Shown: positions 7,147 to 15,349, counted from the first letter of the stretch. The stretch: 64,000 nt of DNA from Thermosulfurimonas sp. F29 (GCF_019688735.1 NZ_JAIFYA010000003.1:310001-374000); one strand, 5' to 3'. Made by a program: numbers and translations. The notes: generated from the sequence alone by a model not told the origin.

Positions 7147-8190
7147 TTAATCCAGAATGTTATAGATCTTTTCTACATATTCCATAGCTTTAAGAAGAGC
7201 TTGTTTGGGAGTCCCACATAGCTCGACTAATTTGTTATTTTCAGCAAACTCTTTAATTTCTTCTTCATTGGCCAGGATCGAAGGCCGCAAACCAATAAAA
7301 ACCGGGATTCCCTTACCCTCTACCTTAAGTAGATTTTCAGCATAATCGTTTAGCACGGACTCAAACCGCTTAAGGTCCAGAATAACTGTTTCTCCCTCAG
7401 GAGTAGAAAAGAGATTCTGGAAAGGGGCATTTCCTCCGTCCAGAAAACCGAGTATTATCACCACAGGAGAGACATCGGTAAGATGACGGGCGAGCTGGGC
7501 TCCGTGTCTTAACCTGGCCAGGGCCCCAAGCACATCTTTAACCCGTTTTACCTTTTCTTCCGGTGGTAAAGTATAAATATTCGGAGAAAGCTCCCGAAGT
7601 CTCTCTTTATAGGCTTCTACTTTTTCCTCAGGAATATCTTTCATTTCTCCCACTTCAAAACGTCCGACATCGGTAAGCGAAATGGTAAACACTCCCTGAA
7701 GAGGGGCTGTATAATGCTGATGCTCAAAGAGAATATAATCCTCCCCTTCTTTGAGATTACGGGAAAAATGCCCGAAATCATCCGTGATTACATTGGGAAG
7801 AACGGAAATAAGAAGACTATTTTTAAGTGGCGAGACGCGTCGGAAAGTCCCACTTTGTTCAGAGCTGTTTTTCTTTTTTGAGCGTTTTCGGGCTGCCATA
7901 TAGCCGAAGATATCATCTTCCGCATAAACGATAGGGTCTCCTTCGGTATAAGCGCTTTTTTGTTCTCTGGTAACGGGACTGGGTTCCCAGCCGAAATCAG
8001 CGTAAAGCACCTCTCGCCACCAGCGCCGCCAGGCCTGACCGGAAACATAAGGATAACGGTTGCGCCCTATGCGCAGTTGTTTTACCATAATAACATTACC
8101 GGTTCTCCCTCCCTCATCCTGACCGGCCATGTTTAAGGCCGCCCCCAAAGCTTCAATAAGCACTGCTCCAGTAATTACTGGATAGGCCAT
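7147..8190 (-). CDS. cas7: Type I-B Cascade backbone subunit Cas7/Cst2/DevR
   Basis: 347 residues from the ATG at 8190 (MAYPVITGAVLIEALG). That start follows the cas8 stop by one base and has AAGGAGG upstream; longer in-frame starts would run back into cas8. The segment NVIMVKQLRIGRNRYPYVSG followed by AWRRWWRE matches the DevR/Cst2 RAMP family, which polymerises along the crRNA spacer. Position between cas8b1 and cas5 is standard for the Tneap-like I-B system. Confidence 0.94.
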   Translation of the reverse strand: MAYPVITGAVLIEALGAALNMAGQDEGGRTGNVIMVKQLRIGRNRYPYVSGQAWRRWWREVLYADFGWEPSPVTREQKSAYTEGDPIVYAEDDIFGYMAARKRSKKKNSSEQSGTFRRVSPLKNSLLISVLPNVITDDFGHFSRNLKEGEDYILFEHQHYTAPLQGVFTISLTDVGRFEVGEMKDIPEEKVEAYKERLRELSPNIYTLPPEEKVKRVKDVLGALARLRHGAQLARHLTDVSPVVIILGFLDGGNAPFQNLFSTPEGETVILDLKRFESVLNDYAENLLKVEGKGIPVFIGLRPSILANEEEIKEFAENNKLVELCGTPKQALLKAMEYVEKIYNILD

Positions 8191-8191
8191 C

Positions 8192-9805
8192 TCAAACCTC
8201 CTTTTGAGATATTCTTTCCGTGAGACAGGCCATAAGGTAATCACGGTTTAAGTAAAGTCTTTCCGTGTCCTCTATAGGGGCCAGAAAAATGAAATCCTTC
8301 CAGCGAAGAGCTCCATGTTCCATCCCCTTCAAATAAACTCCTCTTATACCTTGAGGTTTTCTCACACTCCTTAAATCTCCGAGAAATCTCTCAGGGTTGG
8401 GATGATGGTTGAGGATTCCTTCGGTTATAGTCTCGATTCTTCGGTAATACTTGTCTGGATCAGGGAGATTTTCTTCCAGAAGACCAGGCCACGATTTTCC
8501 TTCTCGTGCCAGATGCTGGTTTTCGTAAAGAATGGCTAGAAGGATATCCCGAGCCTCAAAAAGAAAGAACTCTTCACCTGGAGGAGAAAGCAGATATAGT
8601 TCTTGCGCTTTAAGCCAGCCGTTTTGCACAAAGTCTGAAAATATATGGCCTAATTCGGCATAAGAAGCCGTTTTAAGCCGGGTTAACCACTTCTTTTGAT
8701 CCGCCGAAGAAAAAATCTTAAGGCCCAGTCTTTCAAGAATTCCTAACTTCCAGGCTGGCATTTTTCGGACCTCCGTTAAATACAATTGATGGGCTTTCCA
8801 GCCACCCCGTAAATATTCCTCTGCATCATCCAAGGCATAAGATAAAATGGAGCGTTTTTCTATGATAGCCCGGGCCGCCCTAGAGACGTATTTTCTTCGG
8901 GCCTTAAGTTTTTGCCCTTGGAGTCCAGAAGGGATCAGAAGCAATTCTTTGAAAAATCTCTCAAAGGCCTCCTTATCTCTGTAACGAAGCTTACCTAGAA
9001 AAATTAAGACTTCGTTGGGGATAATTAAATGTTTTACGAAAGCCGTACGATTATCGTTAGTGAAAAGATAAACTATAACGGGATGAGGGGAATCAAAAAT
9101 TTCTTTCTCATATTCGGAAAGATCCTTTAATAACTTGTAGAAAAGATTCAACACAGTTCCGGATTCGGTAAGACTTTCCCACTCTCCGTAAAATCCCAAA
9201 GAGGAATTTGCGGCTATGAGAGTCTCAAAATGCCTCCAGCCGAAAATTCGGGATACGGCTTTGGCCAACTTTATGTTTTGCGTATGAAAGAACCAGAAAT
9301 ACCCCACCCCTTTGAGAACACTCATAGGGAAAAATTGAATGGCTATAAAACAGAAAGGACAAATTTCCATTCCATCGGAAAGAAAAGGGTAAAAATTGGC
9401 TAAACCTCTTAAAAGAGGAAATTTGTCTGCTCTTACCCGCGTCTCTCCTTCTAAGTAGTTTCGTCCACATACCGGACAAAGTTTATCCCCTTCCTGAAAA
9501 TTCCGAATTTTTTCCATGGTTCTTTCGAGAAGATTCTTGTAAACTTCTTCTGGATTTTTTATATGAGGAGAAGGATTGGCCAGAGGAGAATTGGGAAAAA
9601 TCTGCCTTAAGGCTCCTCTAGTAAAGCTCTTTTTACCACGTTTACCTAAAGCCTGAGGAGAAAGCAGAATATGTTTCAAATTAGCTAAAGCTTTCTCAAG
9701 ATCATCTGAAGTAATCGCCTCTGGAGAATCCTTGTCCGTAATAGCCAAGATGGCCGCTAAAGAGGCATCAAGGAAGGGATTACCAGTGTAGTAAAACTTC
9801 CTCAC
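8192..9805 (-). CDS. cas8b1: Type I-B Cascade large subunit Cas8b1/Cst1
   Basis: About 537 residues. The large subunit recognises the PAM and recruits Cas3. It has the N-terminal YYTGNPFLDASLAAI motif of the Cst1 family and a zinc-ribbon-like pair CPVC (about 112) and CPFC (about 151), counted from the in-frame TTG at 9811. I prefer the GTG at 9805 because GGGGAG lies 7 bases upstream, whereas the TTG is too close to it. A short unrelated reading frame with a similar TGN...D motif overlaps the start (9780-9911). The gene itself looks complete. Confidence 0.92.
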   Translation of the reverse strand: MRKFYYTGNPFLDASLAAILAITDKDSPEAITSDDLEKALANLKHILLSPQALGKRGKKSFTRGALRQIFPNSPLANPSPHIKNPEEVYKNLLERTMEKIRNFQEGDKLCPVCGRNYLEGETRVRADKFPLLRGLANFYPFLSDGMEICPFCFIAIQFFPMSVLKGVGYFWFFHTQNIKLAKAVSRIFGWRHFETLIAANSSLGFYGEWESLTESGTVLNLFYKLLKDLSEYEKEIFDSPHPVIVYLFTNDNRTAFVKHLIIPNEVLIFLGKLRYRDKEAFERFFKELLLIPSGLQGQKLKARRKYVSRAARAIIEKRSILSYALDDAEEYLRGGWKAHQLYLTEVRKMPAWKLGILERLGLKIFSSADQKKWLTRLKTASYAELGHIFSDFVQNGWLKAQELYLLSPPGEEFFLFEARDILLAILYENQHLAREGKSWPGLLEENLPDPDKYYRRIETITEGILNHHPNPERFLGDLRSVRKPQGIRGVYLKGMEHGALRWKDFIFLAPIEDTERLYLNRDYLMACLTERISQKEV

Positions 9806-9911
9806 AATCAAACTCCCCGGCCCCGAAAAGGCGATAAAGAACTACCAGGCCATTGTCTATCCAAAAATTGCCAGTAGGCCTGGAGAGATCTACAACTACC
9901 CTCTCTCCCAT
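9780..9911 (-). pseudogene. 43-codon remnant resembling the N-terminus of a Cas8-like gene
   Basis: An ATG at 9911 with GGAGG four bases upstream opens a 43-codon frame: MGERVVVDLSRPTGNFWIDN, then GLVVLYRLFGAGEF. The TGN-x(3)-D pattern at residues 14-20 is like the TGNPFLD start of the intact cas8b1, but the frame differs and it stops inside cas8b1. It looks like the front end of another large-subunit gene cut off by a deletion that joined it to cas8b1. The resemblance is short, so this is only a suggestion. Confidence 0.4.
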
Positions 9912-9982
9912 GCTTCCTCCACCAACGGCATGGGATAGCGGTCGCGAAGGGTACGGCCGATAGCGATGAGGGCCTGGATCAC
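9896..9982 (-). other. 28-codon frame, possible 3' remnant of a lost gene
   Basis: From a GTG at 9982, with GGGGGG five bases upstream, this reads MIQALIAIGRTLRDRYPMPL then VEEAWERG and stops, overlapping the next small frame by 16 bases. That overlap is what one expects of two coupled genes. It could be the tail of a deleted gene or a short leader peptide at the head of the cas transcript. I do not recognise the family. Confidence 0.3.
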
Positions 9983-10003
9983 ATTATCCCCCCTTAAAAT
10001 CAG

Positions 10004-10032
10004 CTTATAGCAAATCTTGGATGGGGGGTCAA
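10004..10032 (-). promoter_or_regulatory. Promoter of the main cas operon
   Basis: On the minus strand TTGACC (10027-10032) is followed after 17 bases by TATAAG (10004-10009). It is the best sigma-70-like pair upstream of cas8b1 and directs transcription leftwards through cas8b1-cas7-cas5-cas3-cas4. It lies about 200 bases before the cas8b1 start, with the two short remnant frames in between. The divergent cupin gene starts at 10069. Confidence 0.6.
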
Positions 10033-10068
10033 ATATGGTAAATTTTAAGTAATCTCGAGGAGGTGGGT

Positions 10069-10341
10069 ATGAGCACGGAAAAGGTCACCATCAGGAAACC
10101 CACGCCGGAGGAGCTTGAAAAACTCGGGGTCTTCAGCTGGCCAACCTGGGAGAAGGAGGTAAGTGAGTTCGACTGGTATTACCCGGAGGACGAGACCTTC
10201 TATGTGGTGGAGGGCGAGGTGGAGGTGGAGCTTGACGACGGCACCAGGGTGCGCTTCGGGAAAGGGGACCTCGTGACCTTCAGAAAGGGCGTCCGCTGCG
10301 TGTGGCGGGTGCTAAAGCCCATTCGCAAACATTACAGGTAA
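10069..10341 (+). CDS. Cupin-domain protein (EutQ/DUF861-like)
   Basis: A single-cupin protein of 90 residues from the ATG at 10069, with GAGGAGG at 10057-10063. The core is FYVVEGEVEVELDDGTRVRF, then GKGDLVTFRKGVRCVW, a cupin_3-type pattern. A glycine-rich loop is present but few metal-binding histidines are visible, so the substrate or ligand is unknown. It is divergent from the cas operon, and its end overlaps the DUF4143 fragment by 10 bases. It is cargo between cas6 and cas8b1 with no evident link to CRISPR. Confidence 0.8.
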   Translation: MSTEKVTIRKPTPEELEKLGVFSWPTWEKEVSEFDWYYPEDETFYVVEGEVEVELDDGTRVRFGKGDLVTFRKGVRCVWRVLKPIRKHYR

Positions 10342-10595
10342 AACCAGAGGCGTACGGCAATCCCCTCGCGCTCAAAGGCCTTCTCGCCCGCATAGATGAG
10401 AAGACCGCGGTCGGCTCGAGGGCCGGCCACTCCCATGTAATAGAAAAGATTCCGAAACTGATCCCGGGTTACGGTTTCCGAAAATTTGGCCTCAACCGGC
10501 ACGAGCTTCATGCCTAAATCCATCACGAAGTCCACCTCGTGGCCGGTCCGATCACGCCAGAAGTAAAGCGGGGGTTCCTCTTCCTGATGGCGTTT
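10332..10595 (-). pseudogene. C-terminal fragment of an AAA+/DUF4143 ATPase
   Basis: About 88 codons reading EEEPPLYFWRDRTGHEVDFV, then MKLVPVEAKFSETVTRDQF and LLIYAGEKAFEREGIAV. This is the C-terminal DUF4143 end of the archaeal-type ATPase family (YFWRD..GHEVDF, then an acidic-Lys and LIYAG). The ATPase domain and most of the gene are missing: immediately upstream is the 69-base copy of the cas6 tail, read in a different frame. It is therefore a truncated relic. Confidence 0.75.
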
Positions 10596-10664
10596 GTCAA
10601 AAATCGAGGAGGGCCACCATGCCGAAGCCCTGGCTGTTGCGGTCGCCGAGACCGGCGTTATAGG
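10596..10664. repeat. Direct repeat, left copy (copy of cas6 3' end)
   Basis: 69 bases identical to 11237-11305, which encode the last 22 codons of cas6 including its glycine-rich loop, the stop codon and one further base. The two copies bracket 572 bases holding the RelBE-like pair. The flanking bases differ on both sides, so the match is exactly 69 bases. This copy is not attached to any other part of cas6. Confidence 0.92.
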
Positions 10665-10722
10665 TCGGAGGAGAAGCAGAGCTCCGGTCCGAGGGGGATT
10701 TCTGGGAGGAGCCTTGACGGTG

Positions 10723-10741
10723 GTTTCCTGATTCGGGAAAC
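10723..10741 (+). promoter_or_regulatory. Inverted repeat, possible antitoxin operator
   Basis: GTTTCC and GGAAAC form a 6-base inverted repeat with a 7-base centre, 30 bases before the relB-like ATG. RelB-type antitoxins commonly bind palindromes at their own promoter. A TTGACG stands just upstream, but no well-spaced -10 was found. Confidence 0.35.
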
Positions 10742-10770
10742 TAATAAACAAAAGCCAAAGGAGTCGAGTT

Positions 10771-10971
10771 ATGTTTTCCATCCCCAAAAAAGTGGTCTAT
10801 GACGAAAGTGGGAAACCGGTGGAGGTTATTCTTCCCTGGGAGGTCTTCCAGGAGATTGAAGAAATTCTGGGGCTGGACCTTGATGAGGAGGTCAGGGAAG
10901 TCCTCAGGGAAGCCCGGCGAGACCGGGAAGCCGGTAATGCAGAGGCTTACATTCCTCTTGAGGAGATTTAG
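10771..10971 (+). CDS. RelB/Phd-like antitoxin
   Basis: 66 residues starting MFSIPKKVVYDESGKPVEVI, followed by PWEVFQEIEEILGLDLDEEV and an acidic, helical C-terminus. This is the general build of antitoxins paired with RelE toxins: an N-terminal DNA-binding strand region and a toxin-wrapping tail. AAAGGAG precedes the ATG. The stop codon overlaps the toxin start by one base. It lies inside the pair of 69-base repeats and is transcribed opposite to the cas genes. Confidence 0.75.
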   Translation: MFSIPKKVVYDESGKPVEVILPWEVFQEIEEILGLDLDEEVREVLREARRDREAGNAEAYIPLEEI

Positions 10972-11234
10972 TGTTCAAGGTTGTAGTTCACAAGCGAGCG
11001 GCCTCTTACCTTAAGCGTCTTCCTAAGGATCAAAAAGAACGCCTCAAAAAAGCTCTTCAGGATTTAGGTCATAATCCTTTCCAGTCAGGAGTTAAAGCGA
11101 TGGTAGGTGAGTGGCGGGGCTACTATCGTTTAAGGATCGGCAGTTTCAGAGTGATCTTCTGGTTAGATCGGAAAGCTCGCACCATTTATGTGGACTACAT
11201 TGGTCCCAGAGGGGACATTTACAAAAGAGGCTGA
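10971..11234 (+). CDS. RelE/ParE-family toxin (mRNA interferase)
   Basis: 87 residues of the RelE fold: VVVHKRAASYLKRLPKDQKE, then WRGYYRLRIGSFRVIFWLD and a C-terminal YIGPRGDIYKR. The paired basic residues and the YRLRIG..R segment typical of RelE mRNA endonucleases are present and no defect is visible. The start is GTG sharing a base with the antitoxin stop. The stop codon ends 2 bases before the cas6-end repeat, so the cassette finishes exactly at the repeat. Confidence 0.85.
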   Translation: MFKVVVHKRAASYLKRLPKDQKERLKKALQDLGHNPFQSGVKAMVGEWRGYYRLRIGSFRVIFWLDRKARTIYVDYIGPRGDIYKRG

Positions 11235-11236
11235 AA

Positions 11237-11305
11237 GTCAAAAATCGAGGAGGGCCACCATGCCGAAGCCCTGGCTGTTGCGGTCGCCGAGACCGGCGTT
11301 ATAGG
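11237..11305. repeat. Direct repeat, right copy (native cas6 3' end)
   Basis: Identical over 69 bases to 10596-10664. This copy is in frame as the end of cas6 and carries its GLGDRNSQGFG loop. Confidence 0.92.
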
Positions 11306-12029
11306 CCAGGGAAAAGTATGGTTCGGGGAGGTAAAGCTCAAACACTCCGTCCCAGCCTTTGATGAGGGTGCCTTTTCCGGATGAGTTTTCAGAGGGGGAG
11401 CGCGTCTCGGAAAGTTTACGGTAAGGTTTGAACCAGGTAATCACCTCTTTTTTGAGGACCAGCGGTTTTATGTAGGCCTCCTCAAGGACGGAGTTATTCA
11501 CATCGGCTCCGTAGAAGGCCAGGGCCTTGCGTTGAAGATTGGCAAGGATCAATTCCTCGAACTCCGGCTCCTCGGGATGGTAGTAGCGGGTGTATCTCCC
11601 GAAGGTGCGGTGGACCGTAACGGGGGAGAGGGTTCGCACCCTCACCGGCCCGGAAACCTCCGGAGGCATCTCCACCTCAATGGCCGAAAGGTAGCAAGTC
11701 CTTTCTCCGAGCCTTATTTCTCCCCGCCTGACTAAATGGGAGGCCAGAGATTCGAGAAGCCTCACCTCCACGGCCCCTATCCAGAGATGGATCGGGGCCT
11801 TAAGGGCCAGCTCCTGTCTTTCAGGAAGATATTGCGGCTTTCGGGAAAGAAGGCGGGAAAAGGTAAAGAGTTTGAAACGCCGCTTACCGTAAAGGAAACC
11901 CTCCTCGTGAACCTTCTGGGCCAGGGCCTGATCCAGATTCCGGTAAATCATGCCCTGAATCAGGTGGTTGTAGTGGACGGGGAGGATAAGCGTTTTTTCT
12001 TTCGGCTCAAGAGAGAGCTTTATACGCAT
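11238..12029 (-). CDS. cas6: CRISPR pre-crRNA endoribonuclease Cas6
   Basis: 263 residues, the normal length. Cas6 cuts the CRISPR transcript and leaves the 8-base handle. The N-terminal RAMP strand runs into ILPVHYNHLIQGMIYR, where His19 or His22 is the likely catalytic base. The C-terminal glycine-rich loop GLGDRNSQGFG is at 246-256. It heads the locus but is cut off from cas8b1 by 1.4 kb of cargo, so it is likely transcribed separately, possibly with the methyltransferase 42 bases upstream. Its last 69 bases are duplicated on the far side of the RelBE pair. Confidence 0.93.
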   Translation of the reverse strand: MRIKLSLEPKEKTLILPVHYNHLIQGMIYRNLDQALAQKVHEEGFLYGKRRFKLFTFSRLLSRKPQYLPERQELALKAPIHLWIGAVEVRLLESLASHLVRRGEIRLGERTCYLSAIEVEMPPEVSGPVRVRTLSPVTVHRTFGRYTRYYHPEEPEFEELILANLQRKALAFYGADVNNSVLEEAYIKPLVLKKEVITWFKPYRKLSETRSPSENSSGKGTLIKGWDGVFELYLPEPYFSLAYNAGLGDRNSQGFGMVALLDF

Positions 12030-12071
12030 TCCCGAACACCCCGGATCAAGGAGGGATTCCGGACCCGTGGG

Positions 12072-12647
12072 TCAGGGGAAACGGCCCCTTACGGCGAAGC
12101 AGTAAGGCCCCAGATCGAACACCTCTTCGACCTCCAGACCCCCCTCTTTCAGGAAACGCAGCACCTCCTCTTCCGCGTAGACCTCCTCGGGAGGAGGACC
12201 TTTATCCCTTTCTTTTTTCTTCCAGTCGATGAGACCCAGAGCCGCCGAGGGCCGGGCTACTCTCCGCAGTTCCCGCAGGAACCGAAGCGGTTCCCGGAGC
12301 TCGTGAAAGGTGAAGGCCAGAAAGACGAAGTCCGCCACCCGGTCCGGCAGAGGGATGCGGTTTTCCTCGGAGTGAACGAGCTCCACATTCGTGAGGCCTT
12401 TGTCCAGGATCTTCCTTCGGGCCACCTCCAGCATCTTTTCCTGAACATCCACCCCGTACACCCACCCCTCCGGCCCCACCAGGGCGGAAAGATAGGGAAG
12501 GTAAAAACCGGTGCCGGTGCCCACATCCAGGGCCACCTGCCCCCGGGCCAGTCCCAGTCTTCGGAGAGTCTCCTCGGGGGCAAACAGCTCGAGACGCGAG
12601 GGATCCTCGAGCTTTTCGATGTTGCGGGGATCGAACTTGTGGGCCAT
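12072..12647 (-). CDS. Class I SAM-dependent methyltransferase
   Basis: 191 residues from the ATG at 12647, which has AGGAGG upstream. Motif I is ALDVGTGTGFYLPYL, followed by GWVYGVDVQEKMLEVARRK (motif II acidic residue), and FVFLAFTFHELREPLRFL in the motif IV region. This is the UbiE/Methyltransf_11 type; the substrate cannot be told. It lies upstream of cas6 and downstream of the DUF1614 gene on the same strand, 14 bases apart. Confidence 0.85.
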   Translation of the reverse strand: MAHKFDPRNIEKLEDPSRLELFAPEETLRRLGLARGQVALDVGTGTGFYLPYLSALVGPEGWVYGVDVQEKMLEVARRKILDKGLTNVELVHSEENRIPLPDRVADFVFLAFTFHELREPLRFLRELRRVARPSAALGLIDWKKKERDKGPPPEEVYAEEEVLRFLKEGGLEVEEVFDLGPYCFAVRGRFP

Positions 12648-12661
12648 GCGAAATCCTCCTC

Positions 12662-13336
12662 TCAGGCCAGAAGCACGGCCACGATGCCGGTAAGGAAGAT
12701 GCCGTCGAAGGTGCCGGCGCCGCCGATGGAGGCCACCGGGGTCCTCAACCTCGGGATGTCGCGAAGGTGCAGGAGGTCGGCCCCGATAAGGGTTCCCAGC
12801 GTGCCGGATATGTAGGCCACCGCCGGGGCCTTGTGGGGAGCGGCCAGAATCGCAAAGAGAGCGGCCACCAGGGGAGGAATAAGAAAAGGAACGGCGATGC
12901 CCACCCCCGGCACGGGCCGGGCCAGACGATAGCACACATAGCTCAAAAGGATCGTGCCCAGCAGAGGGGCCAGGAAGAGCCCGTTTTTCACCCACAGGTA
13001 GAGGGAAAGAAGGACCGGAATGAGACCACCGCCCACATTGAGGGCGATCACCGTGTAGGCCTCCTCGGACAAACGCGGAACCACATACGGCACCCCGAAA
13101 AACCGAACCAGCGTTTCCTCCAGGGGGTCCGCCTCGCGACGCACCCGGGTTAAAGGAAGGTTGACATGACTTCCCAGGAGAGAGGCCAACAAAAAGAGAA
13201 AGACCTGATTCGGAGTAAGACCGATCTTCCCGGCGGCTATGGTTATGAGGCCCACATGGATGAAAACGAAAAGAAACCCCAGGACGAAAAATAGAAGAAG
13301 CACGAAAAGAAGGGCAAAGGGACTGAAGATGAGCAT
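12662..13336 (-). CDS. DUF1614 integral membrane protein
   Basis: 224 residues with about seven hydrophobic segments, the first at residues 1-35 (LFVLLLFFVLGFLFVFI). The pattern GLTPNQVFLFLLASLLGSHV, then NVGGGLIPV, and the C-terminal SIGGAGTFDGIFLTGIVAVL, are features I know from DUF1614 proteins of Deltaproteobacteria and archaea. Function unknown. It sits in a minus-strand run with the DsrE-like gene and proS. Confidence 0.8.
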   Translation of the reverse strand: MLIFSPFALLFVLLLFFVLGFLFVFIHVGLITIAAGKIGLTPNQVFLFLLASLLGSHVNLPLTRVRREADPLEETLVRFFGVPYVVPRLSEEAYTVIALNVGGGLIPVLLSLYLWVKNGLFLAPLLGTILLSYVCYRLARPVPGVGIAVPFLIPPLVAALFAILAAPHKAPAVAYISGTLGTLIGADLLHLRDIPRLRTPVASIGGAGTFDGIFLTGIVAVLLA

Positions 13337-13337
13337 T

Positions 13338-13658
13338 CTACAGCCTCTCCACGGTATATCCCCGGGCGGAATACTCTCTTATGAGCTCTTCCCCGTCGGG
13401 AACCCGCTCGAAGAGATCCGGGGGACGCGTTTCCGGAAGGCCGAAATCCCTGAGGGAACGAACGCAGACAAAGGCCCGGCCTCCGTCAAGCACGAACTGC
13501 CTGAAATGCGGGAAAAGCCCGGGTTCGCAACGGAGACAGCGGGTCACCCCTCCTCCACGGATCAGGACCGCTAGATCGGATTTATCTCGGGGAAGAGTTT
13601 CCACTACCCTGACAAATCTTTCCCAGGATTCCGGATGTTCCAGCACGAAGAGTGTCAT
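13338..13658 (-). CDS. DsrE/DsrF-like small protein
   Basis: 106 residues. The pattern [16 protein letters not shown], then the later short strand [12 protein letters not shown] and a C-terminal [12 protein letters not shown], is like the flavodoxin-type DsrE/TusD fold. A clear single catalytic Cys position is not certain; three Cys are present (two in CLRC, one in FVCVRS). It overlaps proS by 4 bases. The assignment is by pattern only. Confidence 0.5.
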   Translation of the reverse strand: MTLFVLEHPESWERFVRVVETLPRDKSDLAVLIRGGGVTRCLRCEPGLFPHFRQFVLDGGRAFVCVRSLRDFGLPETRPPDLFERVPDGEELIREYSARGYTVERL

Positions 13659-15349
13659 TTCCCCTCCGCGAGTTTACGGGCCAGGGTTTCGGGAGACAGG
13701 TTTTCCCTGCGCCCGGTGGCCCTTTCCTTCAGTTCCACCTCTCCGGTCTCCCGGAACCGGCGCCCCACGATGATCTGATAGGGGATCCCTATGAGATCGG
13801 CGTCCTTGAACTTGACCCCGGGGCGCTCGTCGCGGTCGTCCCAGAGAACCTCCACCCCGGCTCCGGAAAGCTCCCGATAGATCCTCTCCGAGGCCTCCAT
13901 AAGGTCGGACTCCGGCCCCAGGGTAAGGATTACGGCCTCAAAGGGCGCGATCTCCCGGGGAAAGATGATGCCGGCCTCGTCGTGATTCTGCTCTATAGCC
14001 GCAGCCACCGTGCGCCCTATCCCTATTCCGTAGCAACCCATAATGATGGGACGCTCACGCCCCTCCCGATCCAGAAAGGTGGCCCGCATGGCCGAGCTGT
14101 ACTTGGTGCCGAGCTTGAAGACATGCCCCACCTCAATGCCCCTGGTGATGGAAAGCGGACGCCCGCAGCGGGGACAGGGATCCCCCTCGGTCACCACCCG
14201 AAGATCGTGAAATTCGGGCTCGGGGAAATCCCGACCGTAGTTCACATTTACATAATGGGCGTCGGCCTCGTTGGCCCCGGTTACGAAGTTCCGGAGCCCT
14301 TTTACGGAAAGATCCGCCAGGATCCTCACCCCGGAAAGGCCCACCGGACCGGCGAATCCCACCGGGGCACCGGTGAGTCTTTCCACCGTTTCGGGATCGG
14401 CCATTTCCACCTCCGCCACCCCCAGAAGGTTGCGCAATTTCACCTCGTTCAGCTCGAGATCCCCCCGGATGAGCACCGCCACCACCTGCCCCTCGGCCTT
14501 GAAAAGAAGGGTCTTGACCAGCCTGGAGGGAGGCACTCCCAGAAAGGCCGCCACCTCCTCCACGCTCTTTACCCCCGGGGTGGACACCTTCTCCAGGGGG
14601 CGTTCCTCCTCGTCGGGGTAGGTAAACCGGGATCGGCCCTCGGCCAGTTCCACATTGGCGGCGTAGCCGCAGGCCTCGCAGATGGCCAGACGATCCTCTC
14701 CGGTTTCGGCGAGCACCATGAACTCGTGGGATTCACTGCCGCCGATGGCCCCGGTGTCGGCCAGCACGGCCCGAAACCTCAGCCCGCAGCGGGTGAAGAT
14801 GCGCTCGTAGGCCTCGTACATCCTGGCATAGCTCCGATCGAGGCCCTCCTCGTCCGCATCGAAGCTGTAGGCGTCCTTCATGATGAATTCCCGGGCCCGC
14901 ATGATCCCGAAACGGGGGCGAATCTCGTCCCTAAACTTGGGGGCAATCTGATAAAGGATGAGCGGGAGGTCGCGATAGGAGCGCACCTCCCGCCGCACGA
15001 GATCGGTGATCACCTCCTCGTGGGTGGGACCCAGGCAGAAGTCGTGTTTCTTGCGATCCCTGAACCTCAGCAATTCCTTTCCGTAGTCCTTCCAGCGCCC
15101 GGTCTCCTGCCACAGCTCCGCCGGCTGAACCAGGGGAAGAAGAACCTCCTGGGCCCCGGCCCGGTTCATCTCCTCCCGCACGATGTTTTCCACCTTGCGC
15201 AGGGCCCGGAGCCCCAGGGGAAGATAGGAATAGATGCCCGAGGCCAGCTTGCGGATCATCCCGGCCCGCAACATGAGTTTGTGGCTCACCACCTCGGCTT
15301 CGGCCGGGTCCTCCCGAAGGGTGGGGAGAAAGTATCGGGAAAGACGCAT
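13655..15349 (-). CDS. proS: Proline--tRNA ligase
   Basis: 564 residues from the ATG at 15349 ([20 protein letters not shown]), which has GGAGG upstream and fits the bacterial ProRS length; an earlier in-frame start would add 19 odd residues. Class II motifs are visible ([58 protein letters not shown]). The YbaK-like editing insertion lies around residues 225-380. It catalyses proline charging of tRNA-Pro. Confidence 0.97.
   Translation of the reverse strand: MRLSRYFLPTLREDPAEAEVVSHKLMLRAGMIRKLASGIYSYLPLGLRALRKVENIVREEMNRAGAQEVLLPLVQPAELWQETGRWKDYGKELLRFRDRKKHDFCLGPTHEEVITDLVRREVRSYRDLPLILYQIAPKFRDEIRPRFGIMRAREFIMKDAYSFDADEEGLDRSYARMYEAYERIFTRCGLRFRAVLADTGAIGGSESHEFMVLAETGEDRLAICEACGYAANVELAEGRSRFTYPDEEERPLEKVSTPGVKSVEEVAAFLGVPPSRLVKTLLFKAEGQVVAVLIRGDLELNEVKLRNLLGVAEVEMADPETVERLTGAPVGFAGPVGLSGVRILADLSVKGLRNFVTGANEADAHYVNVNYGRDFPEPEFHDLRVVTEGDPCPRCGRPLSITRGIEVGHVFKLGTKYSSAMRATFLDREGRERPIIMGCYGIGIGRTVAAAIEQNHDEAGIIFPREIAPFEAVILTLGPESDLMEASERIYRELSGAGVEVLWDDRDERPGVKFKDADLIGIPYQIIVGRRFRETGEVELKERATGRRENLSPETLARKLAEGK

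Noticed and set aside
10302-10517. 71-codon plus-strand frame after the cupin gene
   Set aside because: It overlaps the cupin end and is antisense to the DUF4143 fragment, which has family motifs.
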